Shown here one piece after another: positions 1-10,300 of a DNA stretch of 64,000 bases (position 1 is its first letter; the number at the start of each line of letters is the position of its first letter). The translations under genes and the position numbers were made by a program. Location: the NCBI GenBank assembly GCA_021018995.1, contig CM037589.1:12849001-12913000 (forward strand). The letters are read 5' to 3'. The notes beneath the pieces are model-generated. The model had not been told where the DNA came from and searched no databases. It was given only the letters and a program-made list of their open reading frames with translations. The stretch comes from Chloranthus sessilifolius. Taxonomy: Eukaryota > Streptophyta > Magnoliopsida > Chloranthales > Chloranthaceae.

Positions 1-437
1 CCACCGTTTAAATTCAAGGATCATGTAGCAAATATGAGACTTGGTTTCATTATATAATTTTTCATTGTAATGATAATGTCATTTTATAAAAATTCTTAAT
101 TATTCTGATATTTTTCTCATATAGATGTACACCTTAATTTAATTTTGAGAAAATTCATCTGTGTTGGACCAAGAATAAACATAGAGTTTATTTATTAAGA
201 AATTGTTACTACATAAGTTATAAATATATAGTAATACATGGATGGTAATACTCGTCATTAGAGGACTTATCACCATGATTCATATACTTATTACTCAATA
301 TAGATTATCGATGGGTTCAAGATGAGACATTAGAAGTGTGGATCAAGTGGAAGAATGTTGACCATTTCTCAAAGAGGTCTCCAACTCCCCTTAATTTAAG
401 GAGCTCTTGAAGTGATTCACTCCTAGTCTCCATCACT
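1..437. other. AT-rich stretch without a recognisable gene
   Basis: I see no coding region. A TGTTGG motif near 162 could be the left end of the LTR-like sequence that continues to about 960, but no target duplication could be paired with it. Confidence 0.3.
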
Positions 438-447
438 TTTGTAGTTA

Positions 448-684
448 TGAAAGCTACCCATGATATTGGAAGTTGTGGGAACTACCTATGATATTTAAAG
501 TTGTGAGAACTACCCATAAAGTTGAAAGTTGTGGAAGCTACCCATGATATTAGAAGTTGTGGGAACTACACATGATATTGGAAGTTGTGGGAACTACCAA
601 TGAAGTTGAAAGTTGTAGAAGATACCCATGATATTGAAAGTTGTGGGAACTACCCATGAAGTTGGAAGTTGTGAAAACTACTCA
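448..684 (+). repeat. Degenerate ~31-bp tandem array in an LTR-like U3 region
   Basis: About eight imperfect units built on GAAGTTGTGGGAACTACCCA and TGATATTG follow one another. The array ends about 45 bp before a TATA box (TATAAATA at 729). Direct repeats just upstream of TATA are typical of enhancer-like U3 repeats of plant LTR retrotransposons, so I read 1-960 as part of an LTR. No primer-binding site or internal region follows. Confidence 0.55.
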
Positions 685-728
685 TGTTGTGGGACATGTA
701 GCCACTAAGGCTTGATGGAAACTTTGAC

Positions 729-736
729 TATAAATA
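729..736 (+). promoter_or_regulatory. TATA box of LTR-like sequence
   Basis: TATAAATA lies 3' of the tandem array and about 145 bp before an ATG in the context ATCAATGGCTGGAG, followed directly by GTATAATTT, which could be a splice donor. This looks like a retrotransposon leader rather than a host gene. Confidence 0.45.
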
Positions 737-960
737 CCAAGGTTTGTTTTCCAAACTCACACACTCAAGCCCCTTCAGTTTACACCATCTAACTAGAGTG
801 AGTAGAGTTTGGAAGTGCCAAAATCGTGAGAGATGTAGAGAGAGAAATAGTGAGAAAGTCTGAAGAAGCATCAATGGCTGGAGGTATAATTTCTTATATA
901 TTTTAATTTTGATTCTTATTAAGTGTTTAATTTCGCATTATAGAAACATTTTTGACTAAC

Positions 961-2876
961 ATGTCTATCAAATATCGGCCAATATGTATCGGCGTTGATA
1001 CATATGTTGAAGTAAACATGGCCCGTAAAATTTACTTTATGCTTTATTTCACCTGAATTTTAATCCTCATCTTGAATTTATTCTACCATTGTCTTTTTAC
1101 ATGAGTATTTTTAAGTTTTGCAAGACTAACTCTAATACTATTGTAGCCTTGTAGGTAATATTTTTGACACAAATCTCGAGATATTATTACAAAATAACAA
1201 GTGCAATTGTGCTTTTTGGTGTAAAATGCAAAGATTGCACGAAGTGAAGGTGCTCCATAGCTTGTGCAACTTATTTCTTACCTCGTGTTAGAGATGACAG
1301 AGTGAAGTTTATGGGATTTTGAGTTTAAATCAAAGGCAGCTATTGGAAAACTGACTTTCACTCCGTCGGAAATCTAACACCTGACGATCAATTGCTAGAA
1401 ATCTTGAATTCGATCATAGGCTCTTTCTCTCCTTCCACAAGAACACTAAACAATTGCCCAAATTTTGCCTAGCTCCATGCCTTTCTTTCGGAAAACACCC
1501 AATCGTTCCCTCCAAACCCGAGTTCAAATCCTTCTCTCTACCAAAATTTTCTAAAAAACTTCTCAAACCTCCCTCATCTTGCATCCAGAGACATCAGAAA
1601 TTTAGAAATCTTCTACGCAAACTCTTGGCACTGGTTTGCTCTTTATTGAGGTCAATCACGGAAGGTCGTCCCTCTTGTCGTGGCATCACTTGAGAGGATA
1701 ACCTTTAAAAGAGAGCGAGTCTGAAGATGATACCTCTATACCTCTATTTGCATCAACCAAAACTTTAAGAGTATTCACTTTTTATTTGCACTCATTTATT
1801 ATTAGAAAAGTTATAGTCACATTCACTTATGTTTTATTATTTTTTATAAAATCACTCAATTTGTACCCAAAAAGGGCCTCTTTTTCTTCTTCCTCATCTC
1901 CAACAAGCAGCAGCAACGATGATGACGTCATCTCCAATGATGGCCCCTTTCTTGGACGACGATGAGGATGACATCAACTTTGACGATGATGACAAATCTA
2001 GTGGCAGTGGAGATGATGGTAATAATAGCATGGTTAATGGGTAGTGGAGGTGATGACGACCGTGGTAGTCGAGTTGACAACTGTTGAGTGGTTTGAGAAA
2101 GAGAGAGTGCAAGAGAGAAATACTCATAGAGATGAGAGTAAAAAAGAAAAAGAAATGAGTCATTTTTGGCCAACTTTCTCGCCGTCTTTTGACGATTCTA
2201 GGAAGATTAGAGGGGTGGAAATGACAGAGGGTCATGAGGGGAAGTTCGAGCAGAGAGATTAGTAGCAATGATTATTCGATCGAGCCACTTGAAACCCTCT
2301 TGGAACCTATTGGAAGCACACACCGAAACCTTTTCGAATCCCACATGAAATACTCTTGAAACTCACTTGAAACCCACCGGAAATTCACTCGAAATACTCT
2401 CGTATCCTACCCGAAACCTTCATTGGCATCGTCGATGTGACTTGTTAGAACTACGAAAGAAAAAGAAGTTATCGTCAATCTTTTCGGATGAATTTCATGT
2501 GGGTATGAAGAGGGATTTTGATTTAGGATTTTGGTTTGGGGAGGAAGAAGTGGGTGTTCTCCTTTCTTTATTGTAAAATAAATTGAAAAAAATGAGCGAG
2601 TGCACTTCAATAGTGAGTGGAAGAAAAAGTGCGCTTGCACAGAGCTACTCATTTGTCAGTTATAGCCCGTCCAAGACAAGAGTGGGCGGTCCAGATCTTC
2701 ATACAAATACACAGATACAGATTAGTAGCACCATGATCCTTGATAATGTTGAGCACCCTGCTTATATTTAACAGCCATTGGATGGAAGAGAATCTTGAAT
2801 TCCACAGTTTCCAATTAAGATCCCCTCTTCGATCCAATGGCTGCAAACTGGTTGTAAACAGAAATCAAGTTCAACC
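961..2876. other. No recognisable gene; low-complexity pockets
   Basis: Short open frames exist but none resembles a known family. 1900-2040 is GAT-rich low complexity. 2283-2425 is a loose array of CTTGAAACCC-like words. A few words near 965-1010 (ATATCGGCC, GATACATAT) recall the CGATACGTATCG hAT family but have no defined ends. Confidence 0.3.
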
Positions 2877-2886
2877 CGTTGGACCA

Positions 2887-3200
2887 TCAATTGCCCTTCC
2901 AATCAGATGATAGAGATCATGTTTTACCCCAATCTTCCACACAATGGATCATGAGAACATGACATACTTATCAGACTGTAAGTGTGTTTGATTTCATGTG
3001 TCTGAGATCCTCAAAAAATGGATCTTCATTCATACAACACACATCATGCTTAAACATGATTTCATGGCATTTTTTTTGGCTAATGGAATCAAACACGGAC
3101 CATCTGATAAGTGTGCCATGTTTTCAAGATCCATTGTGCAGAAGATCGGGGTAAACACGATCTCCATCATATGATCTGAAGCAATCAACAATTTTCAAGG
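2887..3200. mobile_element. Foldback MITE (GATCTCCATCAT family), copy 1
   Basis: The left arm (AGATGATAGAGATCATG then TTTACCCCAATCTTCC) is the inverted, about 80% matching copy of the right arm (GGTAAACACGATCTCCATCATATGATC). The arms are over 100 bp and meet near 3060. The same terminal word recurs near 3490, 43820, 50800-51110, 52130, 62810 and 62980, so this is a dispersed family. No coding capacity is present. Confidence 0.7.
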
Positions 3201-3256
3201 TGTCTAAGACGTAATCGCTTTTCAGAAAGCACAAGAGTGCGGATGGAGCTACCCAA

Positions 3257-3505
3257 AAAATTGTTGACTACCTTGAAATAGATGATGGGGATTTTTTTTG
3301 GGCCCAATACTCTAGAAAGATCTTGCTATCATGGTATACCTATATGAGATATTGATTCCATATAGTATACATCTCCGAAAGTGGATATGTGTCATATGTA
3401 ACCAGAATGTGATAGGTTCGGCATGAACTTAATATCTATTATTTGAAATATTGGGAATAAAAAACGATCTCAATCATTTGATTCGAGGCCGTCAACGATT
3501 TTTTA
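3257..3505. mobile_element. Foldback MITE (GATCTCCATCAT family), copy 2
   Basis: The left arm AAATTGTTGACTACCTTG and the right arm ACGATCTCAATCATTTGATT followed by GGCCGTCAACGATTTTTT are inverted copies of each other and match copy 1 at the termini. It lies about 85 bp upstream of the LSD1 TATA box. Confidence 0.6.
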
Positions 3506-3589
3506 TAGTTGAGTTTAACAATAAAAACAGGTGCAAATACTCTTGCCACTTTGTTATTATTATTTATTATTTATTTTCACCAAGTCCAC

Positions 3590-3597
3590 TATAAATA
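3590..3597 (+). promoter_or_regulatory. Probable TATA box of the LSD1 gene
   Basis: TATAAATA stands about 30 bp before a G/C-richer leader (about 3620 onward) that ends at a good splice donor (GAG/GTATGA at 3852/3853). Its position 3.7 kb upstream of the first LSD1 coding exon fits a gene with a 5' UTR intron; this linkage is inference. Confidence 0.5.
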
Positions 3598-3619
3598 TTA
3601 CTAAAAAACAGGAAAACAT

Positions 3620-3852
3620 CTTCAAAGGCGTCGGCGTCTCGTTGAAACATTCAGACAAGAGAATCGACGAATTATACACTGGGTCGGTTCCCTTATCTCA
3701 CCTTAAATAACAAAGTACTAGAGTTGTTTCCTCTAATCCAATTTCGGCAAGATCCTTACGGTTTCGATCGGAATCTTCAAAAATTTTCAGATTTTTCGAG
3801 GATATCGCCCATCTATATCTTTCGTACGAACAATTTATTCCGAATTTTTGAG
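3620..3852 (+). other. Putative non-coding first exon (5' UTR) of LSD1
   Basis: The stretch is denser in C and G than its surroundings and has no long open frame. It starts about 25 bp after the TATA box and ends at a consensus donor. The following intron would run to the acceptor TTGCAG at 7343, two bases before the LSD1 start codon. A spliced transcript read would settle it. Confidence 0.45.
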
Positions 3853-4098
3853 GTATGATGGACAAAATTCATTCTTGTTGATACGCTAGGGTTTTAATCT
3901 CTTCTATGATGTGAATTCGAAATTTTCTTCTAAGTATTTTCTCCCTATTAATTAAAATTTTAGGGCTTTTAGTTTATTAAGTTAATTGGGTCTTTTTTAA
4001 TTGAAGTTCTAAGTTTTTTAGAGGTCGTTTGTATTGGCTACATTTATAATATTAGTATCATAAGGATCTGCTTATATATATATATATATATATATAAA

Positions 4099-4268
4099 AG
4101 TTTTGATAACCTGAGTATCCGGGCCTGAGTTTGAATCCCCTCCCCCCTTGAGGCCACCCTAGGGATTTATATCCTGTGCTGACCCGGCATGTGCTGAATT
4201 TGGGGTGCGCATGTGCCCCTGGGATTAGGCGGGTGCTCTAAGAGGCCCGGATACTCAGGTAATCAAAA

Positions 4269-4270
<2 letters not shown>
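4099..4270. mobile_element. 172-bp MITE with 27-bp terminal inverted repeats
   Basis: The left end AGTTTTGATAACCTGAGTAT and the right end ATACTCAGGTAATCAAAACT are inverted copies; over 27 bp only one base differs. Both sides are (TA)n tracts, so a TA target duplication, as in Tc1/mariner-type MITEs, is possible but cannot be proved. The body contains GAGTTTGAATCCCC, close to a tRNA B box. The element lies in the 5' UTR intron of LSD1. Confidence 0.75.
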
Positions 4271-4299
<29 letters not shown>

Positions 4300-4300
4300 G

Positions 4301-4619
4301 GAGCCGGTTAGGTCCTCCAATGGAGGACGGTGACCATCCTCCAAGATCCACGTGGCACCCAAAACACTTTTTGAGTGCCACGTGGAGCACAGGTGTACAA
4401 TTTAGATCAATATTAAAAAAAAAAAATCGAAAATAAATTTTAAACCCACAAGTCAAAGTTTGATGGTTTTCATTGGTCCACATTTCACGGTTCAAAATAT
4501 ACATGGTGGAGATGAGTTTTTAATTTTTTTTTTAAAAGATGATCTAAGAAATGCACCCAAGGTCCACGTGGAAGGTTGGACGGTGACCGTCCTCCTATGG
4601 AGGACGGAGGCCTTTTCCA
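4301..4619. mobile_element. MITE with GGAGGAC-rich terminal inverted repeats, flanked by (TA)n
   Basis: GTCCTCCAATGGAGGACGGT near the left end is mirrored by GGACGGTGACCGTCCTCC and TATGGAGGAC at the right, with ATCCACGTGG and GTCCACGTGG further in. (TA)n tracts border both sides (4271-4299 and 4619-4641). A related layout with CCACGTGGAGC words is seen at 48330-48690. Confidence 0.65.
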
Positions 4620-6409
4620 TATATATATATATATATATATAGATTTCACAGTTTTGGTATATGCATGCTGAGTGCACACTCGCTTTAGTATAGTCATTTT
4701 GTGTTTACCATTTGTTCTCATCTTTCGTTCCTTCACATTATTTTTTCTGATTGAAGCTTTTGGAAATTAAAAATCTTAATTTTTCCGTGGATTCCTAAAT
4801 TAGTCAATGCCCATATGATACAATTGATGTGAAATATTTAGTATAAAGTTTCTAATCTACTGCATAGAGTTGGATCTGTTTTTTTTTGTTCCATAATTTT
4901 ATTATGGTTTCTTGTTTCAATATTGTTTATTGATGTAAACTCAAGGTCATGTAACAAGTAGACCACTAGAAATTGGCATAATTTTCGCGAGGGAACCATA
5001 AAGAAGTGGGTAGCAGGCAAAAATAAAGCAGAAAATAAGTGATTAATAAACTTAATATCACAAAATCATTCAATAAAGAATAGGACCAAATGCTAGAGTT
5101 GAACAACCCCTTTCTAGGCTTTTATTTGAGTAATCTCACTAAGAGTTGCGTGATAAATATCAACCTGTGAATCAAACTATGAAGAACCTCATTCCTTCAA
5201 TTTTAAAAGTAAAAGGCTAAGATACCTTTAAACTACCATCGTCATATTGGCCTTATCCCATATATTTGCCATAAACACCAGGTACTAACACTTAACTCTA
5301 CCTAGTAAGCTTTACTCCATTCCTACTGATAGAAAGTTTTATTTAAAAAATTCTATTAAATTTATCCAAACTCCTATCCACCAATCAATTCCTGGAAAAG
5401 AAAAGGACAAAATAAAGAGCATGTGTTCTCTCTTTTTGACATTTTTTGTTGACGTTGATTTCCACATGGCTCCACATTGGACTGTGACATTATGGCTTCT
5501 TCTCTTCTTATCTATTCTTCTCTTATATTTCATATTATCTTCTATCTCAGCTACATCATTCCCCACAGTTGGGAGTAGTCGTCCTTGAGCTAAAAGTATC
5601 ATCTTCACCATGAAACTCTTAAAAATGACCCACATTGAACACATTAAATGTATCTATTCCGTTCAGCAGCTTGATTTAGTAAGATTCATCATTAATTTTC
5701 CTGGTATTTTGCAGGTCTCAATCATTTTGATCTTCAACTTATTCAGACACCTTTCTTTACGTAAATTACCAACAATTTATCACCTTCTTAAAAAACCTTA
5801 GATCTTTTACGTGCATTGATTACTTTATATGTAGTGTTAACTTCAATGAACTTGATTGTGGGTTTCTTGTATATGTTTTGCTATCTCCTCGGCATCTTCA
5901 CCAACCTTTCAAAATTTGGTAGAGGCATTGGACATGTGTCAGGTTCCATCCGTAAACTATTTTAAACGGACTTCTTTGAGTTTTTTTTTGGGCTAGTCTT
6001 TCATGAAAATTCAACTTGTGACATAGGTAGGTCCATTGTTTTGATTTGCCCCCAACAATACATTGTAGTAGATTGCCTAAACTCCTATTTACAACTTCTG
6101 TTTATCCATCTGTTTGGGGTCGATCTCTATCACCAAAATAATTGATTTTGTGAAAACAATCACGATGACATGGATAGTTCTTCTTTTGGAGAATTCTCCC
6201 AATTAAATCTTGAACAATTATGGCTATCGTTTTTTTTCAAGTAGCTGAATTTTTCATGAAAAAATTATGACTTATTCAATTATTCACTATATTTTAGTAT
6301 ATTATCTTAAACTTTCAATACTTTTGTTTTGAAATAAAGCTTTTCGACTTTTTTTTTTCCAAAAATTTTCAAATTATGATCTTGCCAAATCCCCAAATTC
6401 TAACTTGGT

Positions 6410-7050
6410 GATAACGGACAAGCGCTGTGGTTTACTAATTTATTTGGGAAGAGAGGCAAGCGCTATGGGTTAGAATTCTTTGGGCCAAATATTGGGGTTG
6501 GGAGCTAATGGTTGGTGTGTGAATCCGGGGCATTACAGTAGGGGTTTTGCATGGTGGAGAAGTGTTTGCTCCATTTGAGGGGAGTTCTTTAATTATGCCA
6601 GGCTGGATTGGGTGATGGCAGAAATGTGTTTTTCTGGCATGATGATTGATTGAGGGATCAAAAGTTGGCTCACAGGTTTAGTGCTATATTTGAGCTTGCA
6701 GTAGATAAGGAGGCTTTGATGATCGATATTGAGAAGTTCTTCAGTGGGGATCGTTTGTGGGATATTAAAATTAGAAGAAATTGAAGATATGATGAAGTGG
6801 GGCAGATTGTAACTCTCTTTCAGTAACTTCAGGAAGCTTCCCCAAATAGTCGAGGGGTCGACGGGAGAGTGTGGGTGCCAGGGAAGTAGGGGCGTTTCTC
6901 AGTTAAATCGTTTTATAATATCTGCATAATAAAATGGGGAAAGATCAGGTTTAGGAATGTATCTGGAGGTTCGCTGCTCCTCCAAGAGTGGCATTTTTCG
7001 CTTGGACGGAAAAGACAACGAAGGTTACTGCATTTACTAAAATAATAAAA
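6410..7050 (+). pseudogene. L1 LINE ORF2 fragment (3' part), plus strand
   Basis: Conceptual translation, with frame breaks and stops, gives GDGRNVFFWHDDWL and later FSLGRK-type sequence. These match the region between reverse transcriptase and the zinc-binding domain of plant L1 ORF2. There is no intact frame. It is an old fragment in the 5' UTR intron of LSD1, oriented opposite to the other LINEs nearby. Confidence 0.6.
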
Positions 7051-7345
7051 TGTTGACATCTACTTACATGTGCATGAACTGAAGCTTTGTGAAGATCATA
7101 TTCCAATTAGTCAATTTACAAGAACACGGATTGAGGGTTTAGAAAGATAAAAGAAACTCAACCCGTTTTCTCATTTATACCATAATTATTTTTGTGCCAT
7201 GTGTGCTGCTTTGTAGTGCAGAGTTTATCTATAATGTTAATAAATTTATAATAATAATAATAATTATCATTATTATTATTTTTTCCAGTTGGCTTTGATA
7301 GAGATTCTGCCCTATTTTCATTATTGACCATCTTACATTGCAGGT

Positions 7346-10300
7346 ATGCAGTGCCAGCTTGTGTGTAGTGGATGTGCACATGTTCTTCTTTACCCTAGAG
7401 GAGCCACAAATGTTTGTTGTGCAATATGCAATGCAATAACGGCAGTCCCACCTCCTGGTTTTTTTCTATTTCTCCTCTCCTTTTTTATTTTATGGTTCAA
7501 ATATCTATATATATTGATGGATTCCATATGCATATAATTTTGTGTTCTATTTTACTAAAAAGGTATATAATCTAGTTTTAGCCTTTTTTTTTTTTAATGA
7601 TGTTAAGCCATAGTTCCATTAAACCAAACGAAATTACAGCGAATTGAAAAGGCAACGTGAGATACTCCACCCAAAAAGAAAAAATGAAAAAACAAAGCAA
7701 AGAGAAATAGCAAACAACTAGGAATACATGGTAAGACCATGACAAGCAGCCTCAATGAGATGAAGGCAAGGGACACTATGGAGGTCTGATTTGTTCCCAC
7801 TCTAAGAGGAATATCACGACCACCAACTGCAACTCTTTGAGGGAACCAATTGCAAACCACGAAAACTCGATAATCGCGTTATCTATCAGAGAGTGGTATT
7901 TATTTCGAGATCTGTTTATTTAAGTGCAATTGTCAATGCATTCTAGATGGTTCCTCCCATTAAATGGGTCCTTCGGCCACCCAACAAAGACTGCCATGCA
8001 GGACTCTCCTAAACAGCCATTGACCCCAAACCACTTCAGAAACTTCTCTTAAATGGCTGACGCAAACCTACACCTTAAGATTAATTGCTCGACCATCTTA
8101 TCCACTTGTCCACAGACCCTACACTCCATAGGAATATTCACCCCCCTCTTCTTTAGCTGCACACACGTAAGCACCTTCCCCCATGCTACCTCTGAAGCAA
8201 AAATTTACCTCTAAATGGTGCCATCCTTTTCTATATTACAACCCAAGGTTGAATCACTAGTGGTCTCTCATGAAGAACCTATAAAAGGACTTGCCCTTGA
8301 GTTTACCTTTCCTCTTCCTATTTTCAAGTCAATTTGACATGTTCCTGTCTTCCCTCAGATTCTAACTCCTCTGTCAATCTTACGAACTCCTCTATCTCAT
8401 TGTCAACATATCTTTCTGCAGTTGGATGTTCTGTGCAAAATTTGCCTCCTGCCCTATCCCAAACAGCCGCTCACAAGACTTCCTTATTAATTACCAAATT
8501 GGAAATCAACCCATATTTCTTTCTTAAAGTCTCCCCACCACACCACCTATCCAACTAAAACCACATCTGAAAACTATTCTTCATCAAACTTCTTCCTTGT
8601 TTTGTTTATTCCCTTCCATCAACGGGGTCCTAATGGATCATCCATAAATATCTCTTCCATACTTCTGGTGAATACCCTCCACTCACAGCGACTCCGTCTT
8701 CCCAACGTCTTTCCAAAGCCACTTGCGCAACAACGTTAAGTTCATGCTTTGAATTGAATGAATTCTCAACCCTCCATCATCCTTAACGAGCCTCACCATA
8801 TCCCAATTAATTTTTGTCCCCAGAGAACCTCACTACATCCTAATTAGTCCCCTGTTTTTTTCTCTCCTTACCACTCGATAAAAAATTCCTTTGGTTATTT
8901 TCTAACCTGTTAGGGTACCCAACATCAATAAAAAGAAAAGTTGTAAATTTGAGAGTGTGGGTTTGATCATTGTTATAGCAACACCCATCCCCATCTTCAA
9001 CTAGCCAATTTCTTATTCTTTGATGAATAACAAGATTTCATTAAAAATGAAAAAGAAGTCAAGAATGAGCAAGGCACGTTATAGCAACACCCATCCCCAT
9101 CTTCAACCAGCCAATTTCTTATTCTTTGATGAATAACAAGATTTCATTAAAAATGAAAAAGAAGAAATCAAGAATGAGCAAGGCACTCATACTGATGCGG
9201 GAACTTACTAAATATAATGTTAGGGCTGAGATCAGGATTAAAATTAATTTAATCAATTAAAAATAATAATTTCTCATAACAAATTACCATGGAAAATTCT
9301 AGAAATTCAATTAGGTGATTTAATTTCGGCTCAAAATAGCGTTACTTTCGTGTACGTTCCCTATTGCAGATCTAGAAGACTAGGGTTCTTATGAACAGCT
9401 AGATCTCCGATAGTTTTAGGGAGTCGAAGGAACTTGCAAGCGGGATTCCTCGATACCAAACGAAAATAAAAGGCTAATAAAATTAATGATAAACAAAATA
9501 TTGATTTAAGGGTTTTTATGAGATCAATAAAATAATTAGGATTACGCTACTTACGCAAACCGTAAATCTAAAGAAGATAGAGATGGAAGAAGAGTTGGCC
9601 TCGCATTAAACAGCAAGCGGGAATCGAAGAATCGCTCTCCGTTTTGAGAGAATCACACCCTCACGAAAGTTTAGAACTCTCAATTTGCATAAGCAATTTT
9701 CATTGACCAAAAACTAATAATAAAAGTGTTTACAAGTCTTTAAATAGGCTAGCCAATGCATAAAATTAGAAATCCTATTATAACTCTAATTCTTAATTCA
9801 AATAAGAGAAATATCCTAATTCTTCTAAAATAATAAAGTCTTAAAACAATAAGGAAACTAATCCTATTTCTAATAAAAGAAACAACTCTTACTCTCTAAA
9901 ATAAAATAATAAAAGATACTAATCCTAATTCAATTAGGATTCTTGTAATTCGTCACTTTATGTCCAGCTTCTGAAAACTGACCATAACTTCTTCAATACT
10001 TGTCAGAATTGCTCAAATTTTGGCTCGTTGGAAAGCTACTTCGATAAGCTTTCAAATATGACCAATTTCGTATCAATCTGATTTCGTTTGTCACTTCAAA
10101 ATAGGCCAAACATAAAAGTGACGGGATTAAAAGTTGAAGACCCTAATAAATTTTAGATTTTCTTCTTTATGATCAAACGGGTCTTTAACGGGCCTTTTTT
10201 TAAAAACCCATTCGTGGGTCCACTTTCTCTTTTGTCATCTCCTCTTTATCCGACCACAATTCAAACAGGCGGATTTAAAATACACATCACATACCCAACA

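Noticed and set aside
1894-2268. 124-codon minus-strand frame as a gene
   Set aside because: Serine/leucine-rich translation of GAT-rich low-complexity DNA, without a recognisable domain.
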